From assembly GCA_019649035.1 (NCBI GenBank), contig BMAT01003279.1, positions 11,182 to 39,821 on the forward strand: a stretch of DNA of 28,640 bases. The letters are read 5' to 3'. The DNA is from Elysia marginata. Taxonomy: Eukaryota; Mollusca; Gastropoda; Plakobranchidae. Positions 17,628 through 28,397 of this stretch are shown here, in pieces. The translations under genes were made by a program, and so were the position numbers. Position 1 is the stretch's first letter. Every line of letters begins with the position of its first letter. The notes under the pieces were generated by a model. It worked only from the letters and a program-made list of their open reading frames with translations. It ran no database searches and was not told the origin of the DNA.

Positions 17628-19030
17628 AAATGAATCAAGTCAAAACAACAATGGTAAGAATGTTTACAATTTCCACAATTGTTTGAAAATAGATCTAACT
17701 CACTCTAATCTTAAGTCTTCACTCTTAAAACATACTTGAGCACTATCATTGACAACTATTGTACTAGTTTTGTACTGTACCAAGGACATGTAACCTACCC
17801 CAGTATTTATAAACTTCAACTGCAAAAATATTATTAATATAGGGGGAGCCTTCATGTACAGTGGATATTACATACAATGCACCTCAGATCCAACAAACTT
17901 TGCAGGAAAATATAAAGAGTTTGTTGAACTTGAAGCCAACGTTCGTTGAAAGCATGGTCTCTTTAGGGTAACCCAAAACAAACCAAAGAGGAAAGTTCTA
18001 TGCTATCTATCAACCTTGAAACATTATATTAAAATTAAAACTACAAATAATTGAACACACACAGTGCTGCAAGTTTTTGCAACGCTAGTTGTTTTTATTT
18101 CTTTGATATATATATTCTAGTTTCTACTCACTCACTCTCTCTCTCTCCTTGATACTGTCAAAGCTATATCGCTGATAAAGTGGAAAATATACCAGAAAAA
18201 AGGCTGAAAAAGGACAACCATTAATTTCAGTTTCACTTCCAGTTCATTGAAAACAAGGTTTGTCTGAAATTAGTTTGTTCTATTTCAGGAAATTTGTAAA
18301 AATTAAAGTAGAGAAAAAATCAGGATTTTACTTCGGTTTGTTGAATTCAAGGTTGTTGGGGCAAGGTTTCTTAATTTCCCCGTTAATCCATTTTCCAGAC
18401 CCAATATGTTTAATTTATAATTTCTTTAGTTCCCTGTAGTGTAACTAGAGTCTGGTTTAAAACCCCAATACTATGATATTCTCACTAATTCTGCAAGTAA
18501 ATCATGTACAGTATACAAGCTGTGCATACAAGAATAGCATCCCTTCTTGACAAAGGCCATCAGGTTTCAAACAAATTAGGAACAAAAACAACAAAGAAAT
18601 GAAACAAGTGTAACGGCAGAAACCCATAAATTAAATATTACACACTGTATGAGGCATGGGTAGCGGTACATTAAAATAAAAATTGAAAACAAGTGGCAGA
18701 AGAAGCGGCCCCAAATATTGTACTTAAATATTATTATACTTCATTGTAAAAAATAAATTCCATATGTTTAAAATAGCCTTTGTTGACGAAGGCACTTTTG
18801 ACCAGTTCCTAAGTACATGTATGTCATTATTACACACCAAAAACTGTATATTCTATTTCTAACAAATTTTTTTAGTGTAATATGAAATTCCTTTTTTTTC
18901 TCATACTTCATTATACTGTAACCCTTAAAGCCCTGAACCCCTGAGCCTTAAGCATAGCCCCACCTGTTATAATCTATGCAAAGTAAAGTGAAAATCATGT
19001 TTAAAAGGTGAGGGGAGCTCCTTAGAGTTA
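17628..19030. other. Intergenic, possible eroded TIR element
   Basis: AT-rich sequence. TACAGTGGATATTACAT at 17858 resembles a MITE left end. GTTTGTTGAACTTGAAG (17920) and GTTTGTTGAATTCAAGG (18337) are related, which suggests an eroded pogo-like element, but no right TIR is found. A CT-rich run lies near 18129-18148. No gene is seen. Confidence 0.3.
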
Positions 19031-19152
19031 GAAACCTTTAGTTTGAGCTCTAATGACAAGGGAATCCCAGCTAGATCTGTATACCAGTCTCACAGGCTCA
19101 AAGGAGTAAAGATAAATACCACAGCGATAGGCCTTTCTCCTTTATTGTTTAG

Positions 19153-19258
19153 GACAGAATGTGAGGACATCAAGGTTATCAACAATAATACTAAGTTGAT
19201 ACAGCAAAACTATATACTGGGTAGGCTACAGGGTTCCAACAAAATCAGTCTACATGAG
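19153..19258 (+). CDS. Candidate orphan exon (about 35 codons)
   Basis: A strong acceptor (CCTTTCTCCTTTATTGTTTAG, AG at 19151-19152) and a near-consensus donor (CATGAG|GTAAAG, GT at 19259) bound 106 nt, open in one frame reading TECEDIKVINNNTKLIQQNY, then ILGRLQGSNKISLHE. The same frame is open upstream to about 19040. The exon starts after two bases of a split codon and ends in phase 0. I do not recognise the peptide and found no clear partner exon. Confidence 0.3.
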
Positions 19259-19260
19259 GT

Positions 19261-19978
19261 AAAGGCGGTTTCAAGAAAATGGGTATTTTCAAGTACTCCT
19301 TCAAATTTTTACAAATTTTTGTTTTTGCATTAATTGAAAGTCTATAATGTTTTTCATCATGTCCATTTATGAGATCATCCGACTAGTGTTAAAATGTGTT
19401 TTAAAGGTTGTTAGAATATGATAAAGCTCTTTAGGCTTCCACATTACGAAAACTCTCAGTCCAATTTTCTTATTTTTTTTTTAATTAGACGACTCCAATT
19501 TCTTGTCTTTCAAGTGCAATTACAAAGGACCTAATTAGGATATCATTTTTTTTCACCATCTTAGAAAGCTTTTAAAGGCCTTTTTTAGTGATGTATATAA
19601 CTCCATATCTGCATGCACTGATGTAGACTCATTTTGTGGGACCCCAAATCATAATACAGTGCAGTCCTTTCTCCACTAAGATCCTAGGGTGTATAAAATT
19701 CAATTTGTCTTTAGAATTCACCTTTTGTTGGTCAAGATTATTTACATGAAGAAAAGTTATAGGAGCATCAAAAGCTATTTTTGTTTCTCCAATTTCGTTT
19801 TGGAGGCACTTGCTGAATTATATCATTGTTGAAGCAATCTTACAGTGTTGGCACTTTAAAACTATAATTGTAAAATTTTACAAATCAATCCTTCATGAAA
19901 ATGATTTTCTAAAAAAAATATAACATGTAGCAGCATTCTTAATTTTAAAATTGAAAAGCTGAACGATAATAGAAAACA
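19261..19978. other. Intergenic, nothing recognised
   Basis: AT-rich sequence with a solo MITE-like end (TACAGTGCAGTCC at about 19656). No gene is supported. Confidence 0.4.
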
Positions 19979-20578
19979 AAATATGGTAGTAATAATAGTA
20001 ATGATAATAATATTAATATGAAATTGATTGGTATAGCGCCTCACCCATCCAAATCAGCCCAAAGCGCATTACAATCACACAATCATCATACAGACAAAGA
20101 CTCTCTCTAAAGTTACAATTAATATAATTTACACAATAAAATCGAGCAGTATATCATGGTTAACAATGGGAAAAAAATCTTAAAGAACTAAAACAAAAGC
20201 AACCAAATTAATCTTGAGTAATCATGGCCTTCATAAAGTAGGTCTTGATCGCCTTATAAATTGTTCCTCTGATAGAATTTCGCAAATAGTTTGCAATAAG
20301 GAATTCAAAACTTAGGGGCAAAAATGTGAAAATGATCTTTCATCTAGCTTTTTAAGACCCTTTTTAGGTATGCAAAGTGAGTTTGCATCAACACACCTCA
20401 AATTTCTATGGGAAACATATTTTTGGATAAGATCACAAATATAAGATAGAGCTTTACCTTTTAAAGTTTTGTGATACAGCATAGCTATTTTGTATAATAT
20501 TCTAAACTGAACAGAGAGCCAGTGCAGTTTGACCAATGAAGGTTTTATATGATATAAAATTGAAAGCCTTTGGTCTCA
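19979..20578 (-). pseudogene. Non-LTR retrotransposon 3' end with tail
   Basis: Minus strand. The frame from about 20578 reads HIKPSLVKLHWLSVQFRI, then KIAMLYHKTLKGKALSYI and NSLCIPKKGLKKLDERSFSH, the well-known C-terminal block of LINE RTs (LHWLPV-x-RI-x-K, then L-G-AP-YL). After a frame shift, FAPKF (W replaced by stop) NSLL follows. Downstream on this strand the sequence GAGGCGCTATACCAATC at about 20030-20045 and an ATTATTATC-rich tail (19981-20020) look like the 3' UTR and microsatellite tail of a CR1/L2/RTE-type element. There is no RT core, so it is inactive. Confidence 0.75.
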
Positions 20579-21069
20579 GTTGCATTTCTATACAATGCAT
20601 GTGATTAAAAGTACTAGAACATACATGTATGTCAATCAAAAACCTTCAAAAATAAAAACAACTAAAATCTAAAAAGCTGATGAAACAATATAATTTACAA
20701 TGAATATGTGCACTTATTTCAAAATCTTGACTATAACATTCTAAATTTAGACTGTTTTATATTCAACTTATAATCTAAGGATAGAAAGGGTTATTTTCAA
20801 ATTTACTGGATAATTACAAAGAAAATAGGAAGAACCAAACATTTTAAAACAAAATTAACAAAGACATATAGATGGCTAAAACAGTAAAAACAGTTTGGGT
20901 GATCATAAGGAACAACATAAGTGAAAGCATCTGTTTGCTTTCCCCCCGCCCCCTTTTTCCATATAATTTGATAGATAATTATTCTACATCTAGTTTCTAC
21001 AGAATGACTAGAGCTGTTGTTAATCATAGCATTTATATCTCAAATCTGTAAGATTCCTATACATGTACC
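20579..21069 (-). other. Probable 3' UTR of the zinc-finger gene
   Basis: AT-rich sequence beyond the TGA at 21070-21072. I see no canonical AATAAA on the minus strand in this stretch, so the transcript end is undetermined. A C-rich run (CCCCCCGCCCCC) lies at about 20942. Confidence 0.35.
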
Positions 21070-24000
21070 TCAAATTGTTAGTTTGTGAACATCTCGTCTA
21101 TGGCGTTTGAGACCTGCTGGCAGCAAGAAGCCCTTGTTACACAAGTTGCATATGTAAGGCATAGTTCCTGATGTGTGAGTCAGCATGTGTTTCTTCAGGT
21201 AAGACTTGTCAATGTATGACTTACCACAAACAAAGCAGCTGTGACGCTCTTTCCCTCCCTCATCATGACTCTTCATGTGACTCCATAAAGAGGACTCGTA
21301 TGCATATTCTTTCCCACATATGTTACATTTAAAAGCTTTAGTTTCCCCATGGGTTAGCACATGCTGTTGCAAGGATCGTTTCCGCACAAAAACTTTGTCG
21401 CACTGTTGGCATGCATGTGTTTTCTTCTTGGACTCTATTCGTTCATTAACAATTTCAGCTGGGCTTTCAGCACTTACAATATCAACAGTTGACACATCAC
21501 TCTCTATTGCTATATGAAGCCCAGATTTTTCAGTAGCCTCCCCCTTATTGATATCACCATGAACATTCAGTCTATGACAGTGAAGATCAATGAACCTGGA
21601 AAACTGACCTCCACATTCCTCACACATGAAATTCTTTACTGCCGTCTTTTGAGGCTGTGGTTTGACTTCTGGAACTTCCTGTGTACCTGTATCTGTTGTT
21701 ACATGCACAACTTCATCAGCAGGCTGGGACTTTGTACACATCAAAAGGTGGCGAGTCAAGTCGTGACCTCTCATAAATGTTTTGCCGCAATGTTGACACA
21801 TGTGGCTCTTTTGGTGCTCAAGTATTTCTGGAGAACAAGTTGTGGCCTCATTAGTATCAGGAGATTCTTGCGTGTTCACAGCCTCATCTGAGATGACTGC
21901 AGTAATTTCTGTGAAGTTTGCTGGCAGTTCAGCATACTCAACAAAAGGGTGCTGTTGTTGAAGATGAGCTTGTACGTCTTCTTCCGAAGCACAAGCCTCT
22001 CCACAATAATGGCATACAAACTCTGTCACGCCCTTCACATCTTTGATATCCGCCTGAACTACAGTCAGTGAATCCTCCTGAATGGGCAACTGCTCTGGTG
22101 ACTCTGCCGCTGTAATGTAAGAAATTGCTTCACCGTCCAAAGACTCTGTTTGGATTTCTCCTCCATTCTGAAGCCATTGTGCCAGATCAATATTCTCTGG
22201 TAAGGTAACAACGATGGTTTTTTCTGTAATGTTACCATTGCCATCATCTTCTTGGATAATAATTTCTGTGGTCTGTGTGGCTACATACTCCCCTTCATTG
22301 ACTGGCTCTTCCATTACAGGCATTGGTGAGATGCCAACAGGTTCATCATCTCGTAGATTCCTTAAAACCATAGAGTCAGATTCACCATCTGGAGGAAGAA
22401 GTTGAGAAATGGTCTCCGCAAGTTGTGTGCAGTGTAGGTCCTGGTGCTGGGTCAGCTGAAACCGACTAGTGAAAACAAGGCCGCAGAATTTGCACCTGTG
22501 TTCTTCATGTGGCATGCCATGGTGTTGAATAAGATGGTTTTTCATATGGAATGGGTTGATAAAGCCTTTACCGCAAAACTCACATTTAAGTGGTTTTTCG
22601 TCTTTGTGAAGAAAGGCATGGCGCTTTAATCTCTGTCGAGTAACAAAGCCTTTCCCGCAAATGTCGCACTTAAAAACTTGGCGTGACTTGAGATCCAAGT
22701 GAGATTCCTCGTGCTTCTTCAAAGCAGATGCTATAGTAAAGCCCTTGTCACAAACCTTGCATTTGAAAGGCAAGTCTCCCCCATGCACAGACAAGTGCCG
22801 TCTTAGAGCTGCCATGTGCCCAAACCGCCTGCCACACTGCCCACAAGCAAATGGTTTCTCACCTGTGTGTGTGATCATATGCTCCTTCATATTGCTGGTA
22901 TTGGAGAAATGTTTGCCACAAACTTCACAAATGTTGGGTATAACTGCTTTTCCCAATTTGCACAAAGCTTGATGGCGCTGGACTTGAAAGCAACTTGAAA
23001 ACTTGCCATTACATTTCTTGCAATTGAATCTGGGACCGAGCTTGGAGGAATTGTGGATTCTTAACTCTTTGAGGGATTCAAACTTTTCATCACAAAACTT
23101 GCAGGTAAAGAGGCCTCCTGAAGCCCCACAGGAGGTCTGTGTCTGGTGTTTTTGAAGCGCATTTATGTGAGTAAAGCCAGCTCCACAACATTCACAAATG
23201 ACAGGCATGTTACCAGTATGAAGCGCACTGTGATTTGATAAATATAGAGCAGACACAAACGCCTTTCCACAAACATCACACTGGAAGTGTTTTTTACCTG
23301 TAGGGTTGTAACCTCTGGATCTCCGCATCCTTTTCCTTGAACTTATGATGTGGGCGTTCATTCTGTTTGTAAGATTGTGAAAGTCATCGATATGCTTTTC
23401 TAAGACTTTAATGTCAGTAAATTTTTCTCCACATGTAGCACACGAGAAAGTAGGTTCTTTCATGCACGACTGTCTGTGCTTTTTTAGATGGCGATATCTT
23501 GAGAACACCTTGTGGCAGTCAGGGCACTCAAAGTTCTGAAGATTAAGTTTGCAGGGAACACCTGTAAACAGCTCCAGATCACCTGTATTTGTGCTATCAT
23601 GAGATGTTACCTTATGCTTCTTTAACTCAGCTGATGAGGTGAAAGAAACATGGCATTCATCACATTCCTGGGGCTTGAAAGCAGCCTCACACTTCATTGC
23701 CTGGTGCTTCTTCAGTTTATAAAGACTCGAAAAACAACTGCCACAAATTTCACAAATCCAGGCCTTGCTTTCATAATGAATGCTCATATGTGCTTTCAAA
23801 CGTTGCAACTTCTGAAACACCTTACCACAAATCTCACAGATATGATATCCTGGATTATAGCTGGCACTGTGAGCATCTTTCTTGTGTAGCTTCAAGCTTG
23901 CAAAAGTCCCAAACTGCAACTCACATTCAGGACACTTGTATGGCAAGATACCAATATGCTGACAGATGTGATCATGCAAACTGTCGAACCTGAAAAACTT

Positions 24001-27000
24001 TTGACCACAGTCTGCACAGCTCAACTCCATCCCTGCATTCATTTTGCTCTTCTTACGTGATGAGTTAACAATATATTTTTCTTTAGACTTGTTTGTCGGC
24101 TTTTCTCTGAGATGCACAATCAAATGCCTCTTTAAGCAAGACCTAAATGAAAACTTCCTCCCACACAGATCGCAGGAGAAAGGTTTTTTCCCCGTGTGAA
24201 CAACCATGTGGGCAGCAAGGTGAGACTTGGCAGGGAACTCGCTATCACAATGATCACAGGCAAACACTTTAGACTTACCATCAGAAGCTTTCACCATCTT
24301 CTCCTTTTCGTGCATTGGGCTTGACTCACAATGTTGAAGCTTGTGCTGTGCAAGATCTGCTACATGTGCAAAGATTTTGCCGCATAAGTCGCACCTTGTG
24401 GGTTTTAATTTCAAGTGAACAGTCATGTGATTCTGGAGAGCCCAGATGGATTTGAATGTTTGTAGACAAACCACACAGGAATGTTTATCTGACACTTCTG
24501 TTGGTGACCACAGGGAAAGCATACCAGCCTGCTTGCTCCTCTTCTGTTCTGCATCATCAGTTTCTTCCTTTAATTTATCTCCATGGTTTTCCTGACTGTC
24601 ACTTTGAGCAGGTATATTCACATGTGACATAGGCAGTAAGGAGAGGACATTCTTTTTGGATGGAGTGGTTCCATCCTCCTTCTCAGGCGGTTTCTTTCTG
24701 GTTGCACTTGCAGCATCACTGATGTCACTTGGTGCCTGGTATTCTTCTCTGTGGCTCTTCATATGAATATTGTAGCTGGTTTTTGAGACAAAAATTTCTC
24801 CACATCGTACACAAGTAAGAACGTTTCTTTTAGAGTTCTCATGATCTTTTGGTTTTGTAGGATCTCTGAGCCTCTTTTTCTTGGCAAGACGTCTCTGATG
24901 AAAGAACATATGAAAGTGTAGTTTATTTTTACTGGCGTATTGTTTATTACAGAGGTGACAAGGGTAGAGGTTTATTCCAGTATGGGTGTTTTTATGAGTA
25001 TGGAAGTGTTTTTTGCTGGTAAGAGACTTGTGGCCTTTATCATGCTTGTGATGGTGAGTCTTCCCCAAGCCTAAGCCATTGTGACTACGAAGGTGTCTAT
25101 TATAGGATGATGAATGTAAGAAAACTTTGTCACAGTAATTGCAAACAAACAGATTTTGTTTTCTATGAACTCTTTCGTGGACAAGGAAGTCTTTTCTCTT
25201 CGTAAACTCTTGCCCACAGTAGCATTTTAGCTTTTTTAGAGGAAGCTCTGACAAACTACGTACTTGTTTTGCATGTTTACGGAGTAGGTGTGTTCTTAAA
25301 GCTGAAGTTTGTCCGAACACACTTTTACAGAGGTCACATTTTAACATTCTTGTACTGTGTGAGATCATGTGGGCCAATAAGTACTTTTCAGTCTGAAAAG
25401 TTTTCATGCACACTGAACAAGAATAAGCACCAAAAAATTTGTCATTGTGAGCATTAGCAAGATGGGTTCCGAGGCTGATGGCCCGGTCAAATTGTGCACC
25501 ACAAACTCCACAAACATTTTTCTTCTGCAGAGACTCGACAGAAACAATCTTTATCTCAGAATTCAATTCCTCTGGATTATAACTTGGATGCTGATTTTGA
25601 GAAGGCATTTCATGTTGTGGGTAATCAATGGATACTGGGAGAGGTATGCTTGCTTGGTTTAATCTAGTGACATCATTATTACATTTCTGATGTTGTGCCT
25701 CAGCTTCTATGCTGGGGGCAAGTAATTGTTCATTAGTTGAACCAGCACTACTCATCCTCTTTTCTAAGTGTGAACTTTTTATGACAGTATCGCTAGTATG
25801 AGCCTCTGCAGCTTGGTCTTTGTCTTTGACAAAAGTGAAATCTGGCTGATTAAGCTCAGAATGCATTTCGCTTTCAATGTTACCTTTAACCAGATATGAT
25901 GCTGGTTCACTTTCTGATTTTGTTGCACCAAACCCATTCTTTAATCCATTTCCAATGATGACCATGGGTTCACTTAAGAGAGCGCTGAGTCTTGATGTGT
26001 TGTTGCTTCTTCTAAAAAGTTTAGTAGCATTGATATTCTTGTCTGTATGAATTTTCTCATGCCTTCTCTTGCATGACAGAAATGAAAACAGTTTACCGCA
26101 AAAATCACATTTATATGGTTTTTCACCAGTGTGAACAACACTGTGTTCTTTTAGTTTTGATAAATTGCTGAAATATTTACCACAAGGCTTACATTTATGT
26201 GCAATAGCCTTGAGGCCCTGTCTTTCTGCAGAAGTGCCATACCATGTTTCATAATCCTCATGTTTGTCTTGGAGTGACAATGTTCCGTCACAATGCCTTT
26301 CTCCTTCAAACATGACCATGTGAGAATTAAGCTGGTTTTGCATAGAAACCTCAGGAGTATTTAAGCCTGAACTCTGTGAGGGCACGCCAAAATGGAAAGC
26401 TTCATGCTTATTTAGGTGTTCTTCCAGCACAAACTTTTTGTCACAAAACTCACATGCAAAAGGTTTTCCACCTTGCTGTTGCTCAACATGAGATTTTGGT
26501 TTAAAAGATTTTCCGTTGTGAGAGAAATCTGCCACCGTTTCCTGTGTGACAATATTTTTCGAGTGTCTGCATACAAGTTTATGACGCCTAAGGCAAGAAT
26601 TATAAGCAAAAGCTTTACCACACACGTCACAAGAATACGGGCTATCTCCTGAATGTATCACCATGTGAGTTTTGAGGCTTCGCCTGCTAGTAAAGATCTT
26701 GCCACATTGTACACATGGAAGGATCTTGATACTGCTGGCGACATGTACTTGTTGATGCAAAACTAAGTCCCTCAGCTGTGAAAAAGTTTGTGAGCATAAT
26801 TTGCAATTCAGAGCCTTTCCATGATTAGTCAAATTACTATTGCAGGTGTCTGAGCTTACTTGGTTCTTTGTTTTGAAAGAAAATTCATCATACAAATTGT
26901 GTTTGTTTTTGGTGTACTTGTGCTTTTTTAAACCTTTGCTTATCGTTTTAAAACCATGCGAGAGTTTCTTCGATTTAGGTGTTACATTTACCCTTGAGCT

Positions 27001-27786
27001 TGTGCCAGAACAAACTTTTCCTGAGACAAAATGACTACTAATATGCCTTTTCAAAGAGTAATAGCTTGAAAACACAAGACTACACAATTTACTCCTATAT
27101 TTAGCTAATTTTGACGCTCTGTGAAAACTTTGATGAATGACTGCCTTTTGGTGCGAAGAAAAACCTTTTCCGCAGTAAGAACACACATTAGATGCAGGAT
27201 TCCTGCAAGCTTTGAGGTGCTTTTTCAAAAGCATTGGGTTTGGCAGCTTTTTTCCACAGTTTTGGCACCAACAGCCTTTTCTTGTGTCTACAACTCTCTT
27301 GGCTAGCTTGGCACGTTCCTTGACAGCTCGACCACAGTGAAACATCTGATGTCTTCTCAAACCTAACAATGTTAGAAATACCTTTGAGCATCGTGAACAC
27401 CGAAAAACTTTCCACCCGTGATGAATTTGTTTGTGAATCTGAAGGTCTTGTAAATTCATGAAGTACTGGTTGCAAATGTTACAACCATGAGTTTTCCACA
27501 TCCAGCTGCCTACAATATCATGTCTAAAATTTTGCCCAATGGTATCATTTCTGCCAGTGGAATCTGAGTCAGATCTTGAGCTGATAGCCATGGGAGACAT
27601 TAATCCAAGTACTTCAGTTGACACTTCTTCTTTTGATGCTTGAGGCATGGAATCCTCTTTGTCTTCATTAACATAGGACTTTTGTTGACGAATAGCTCCT
27701 TCACCATATTCTTCTCCTTCACCATATTCCTCCTTAACTCTCTGATCAAAAGATTCTTTGTCAATTAAAAAGTTTTTCTCTGCCAT
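21070..27786 (-). CDS. Giant C2H2 zinc-finger protein (about 2238 aa, about 45 fingers)
   Basis: Probable nuclear DNA- or RNA-binding protein. The open frame runs up to 27966, but its first codons include only a TTG there. The first ATG is at 27786 (MAEKNFLIDK, A at -3 and G at +4), so I start there. The fingers follow an acidic N-terminus (KEEYGEGEEYGEG) and are spread in clusters from about residue 100 to the very C-terminus, separated by low-complexity linkers. I count about 45 recognisable C-x2-C-x12-H-x3-5-H/C units. Seven end in C rather than H. One has only one residue between its cysteines (LKCYCGQEF), one lacks the last ligand, and two are remnants. Only three linkers are TGEKP-like. 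An acidic/Ser/Thr/Gln stretch of about 130 residues (EIIIQEDDGNGNITEK) after finger 40 could be an activation region. There is no KRAB, SCAN or BTB domain. The entire CDS is one exon, without stops or frameshifts. Confidence 0.93.
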   Translation of the reverse strand: MAEKNFLIDKESFDQRVKEEYGEGEEYGEGAIRQQKSYVNEDKEDSMPQASKEEVSTEVLGLMSPMAISSRSDSDSTGRNDTIGQNFRHDIVGSWMWKTHGCNICNQYFMNLQDLQIHKQIHHGWKVFRCSRCSKVFLTLLGLRRHQMFHCGRAVKERAKLAKRVVDTRKGCWCQNCGKKLPNPMLLKKHLKACRNPASNVCSYCGKGFSSHQKAVIHQSFHRASKLAKYRSKLCSLVFSSYYSLKRHISSHFVSGKVCSGTSSRVNVTPKSKKLSHGFKTISKGLKKHKYTKNKHNLYDEFSFKTKNQVSSDTCNSNLTNHGKALNCKLCSQTFSQLRDLVLHQQVHVASSIKILPCVQCGKIFTSRRSLKTHMVIHSGDSPYSCDVCGKAFAYNSCLRRHKLVCRHSKNIVTQETVADFSHNGKSFKPKSHVEQQQGGKPFACEFCDKKFVLEEHLNKHEAFHFGVPSQSSGLNTPEVSMQNQLNSHMVMFEGERHCDGTLSLQDKHEDYETWYGTSAERQGLKAIAHKCKPCGKYFSNLSKLKEHSVVHTGEKPYKCDFCGKLFSFLSCKRRHEKIHTDKNINATKLFRRSNNTSRLSALLSEPMVIIGNGLKNGFGATKSESEPASYLVKGNIESEMHSELNQPDFTFVKDKDQAAEAHTSDTVIKSSHLEKRMSSAGSTNEQLLAPSIEAEAQHQKCNNDVTRLNQASIPLPVSIDYPQHEMPSQNQHPSYNPEELNSEIKIVSVESLQKKNVCGVCGAQFDRAISLGTHLANAHNDKFFGAYSCSVCMKTFQTEKYLLAHMISHSTRMLKCDLCKSVFGQTSALRTHLLRKHAKQVRSLSELPLKKLKCYCGQEFTKRKDFLVHERVHRKQNLFVCNYCDKVFLHSSSYNRHLRSHNGLGLGKTHHHKHDKGHKSLTSKKHFHTHKNTHTGINLYPCHLCNKQYASKNKLHFHMFFHQRRLAKKKRLRDPTKPKDHENSKRNVLTCVRCGEIFVSKTSYNIHMKSHREEYQAPSDISDAASATRKKPPEKEDGTTPSKKNVLSLLPMSHVNIPAQSDSQENHGDKLKEETDDAEQKRSKQAGMLSLWSPTEVSDKHSCVVCLQTFKSIWALQNHMTVHLKLKPTRCDLCGKIFAHVADLAQHKLQHCESSPMHEKEKMVKASDGKSKVFACDHCDSEFPAKSHLAAHMVVHTGKKPFSCDLCGRKFSFRSCLKRHLIVHLREKPTNKSKEKYIVNSSRKKSKMNAGMELSCADCGQKFFRFDSLHDHICQHIGILPYKCPECELQFGTFASLKLHKKDAHSASYNPGYHICEICGKVFQKLQRLKAHMSIHYESKAWICEICGSCFSSLYKLKKHQAMKCEAAFKPQECDECHVSFTSSAELKKHKVTSHDSTNTGDLELFTGVPCKLNLQNFECPDCHKVFSRYRHLKKHRQSCMKEPTFSCATCGEKFTDIKVLEKHIDDFHNLTNRMNAHIISSRKRMRRSRGYNPTGKKHFQCDVCGKAFVSALYLSNHSALHTGNMPVICECCGAGFTHINALQKHQTQTSCGASGGLFTCKFCDEKFESLKELRIHNSSKLGPRFNCKKCNGKFSSCFQVQRHQALCKLGKAVIPNICEVCGKHFSNTSNMKEHMITHTGEKPFACGQCGRRFGHMAALRRHLSVHGGDLPFKCKVCDKGFTIASALKKHEESHLDLKSRQVFKCDICGKGFVTRQRLKRHAFLHKDEKPLKCEFCGKGFINPFHMKNHLIQHHGMPHEEHRCKFCGLVFTSRFQLTQHQDLHCTQLAETISQLLPPDGESDSMVLRNLRDDEPVGISPMPVMEEPVNEGEYVATQTTEIIIQEDDGNGNITEKTIVVTLPENIDLAQWLQNGGEIQTESLDGEAISYITAAESPEQLPIQEDSLTVVQADIKDVKGVTEFVCHYCGEACASEEDVQAHLQQQHPFVEYAELPANFTEITAVISDEAVNTQESPDTNEATTCSPEILEHQKSHMCQHCGKTFMRGHDLTRHLLMCTKSQPADEVVHVTTDTGTQEVPEVKPQPQKTAVKNFMCEECGGQFSRFIDLHCHRLNVHGDINKGEATEKSGLHIAIESDVSTVDIVSAESPAEIVNERIESKKKTHACQQCDKVFVRKRSLQQHVLTHGETKAFKCNICGKEYAYESSLWSHMKSHDEGGKERHSCFVCGKSYIDKSYLKKHMLTHTSGTMPYICNLCNKGFLLPAGLKRHRRDVHKLTI

Positions 27787-27966
27787 AGTGAATCCAATAC
27801 CATAACAAACCTTCAACTGACTGAGATAATCAATGTCATGCTTAAGATTAAAACCATACTCCTGCTGTAAGCCTTTCTGGGAAATTGAGCACACTTTTCC
27901 TAGACAGTGTAAAACTAGAATTAGCCTTATTATTACTATGTTCTTTTGATTTGTGCAAGCTATCAA
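27787..27966 (-). other. Open extension upstream of the zinc-finger ATG
   Basis: The frame stays open for 60 codons but begins with TTG and has no ATG. On the minus strand the acceptor-like sequences CAATTTCCCAG (near 27872), GGCTTACAG and GATTATCTCAG (near 27816) occur. The most likely reading is intron end plus a short 5' UTR before the ATG. Confidence 0.5.
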
Positions 27967-28397
27967 ATGTCTTTTTAGTCATTTACTGAGTTATACGCTT
28001 GTAATGAAATTTAAAACAAGACACTGTGCATGCAATATATGATATTGTTTATAATTTAAGGAATCCCTTTTGCTAATGCAGCTCATCATCTAGGGAAACT
28101 GTGCTGTCATTTTTATTGTAATTACAAAAAATTACAGAAAAACAAATACTACATGCAAGGCATTTTAAAAAGCCATTTCTGAATGAGAAAAAAATTTAAT
28201 AAGCTAAATACTACAGTATGAAATTCTCCATAAAATATGCATTCTAATAGACACCAAACTAAAAAGGAAATATGTAAGATTCCAGTTTAAAAATAGTATG
28301 CATTAAACTGAAGCTTAAATTTTCTTTTAAATGTTTTACTGTCTTATAGTAGTTCATCCAAAGCAAGATTAAGTATCCATGTTTTGCTATTGATTAC
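27967..28397. other. Probable intron or intergenic AT-rich sequence
   Basis: No coding signal is seen. It lies between the zinc-finger exon and the candidate upstream exon. Confidence 0.4.

Noticed and set aside
21320..27306. Many ORFs antisense to the zinc-finger gene
   Set aside because: Shadow frames of the repetitive C-x2-C/H-x3-H code; none carries independent motifs.
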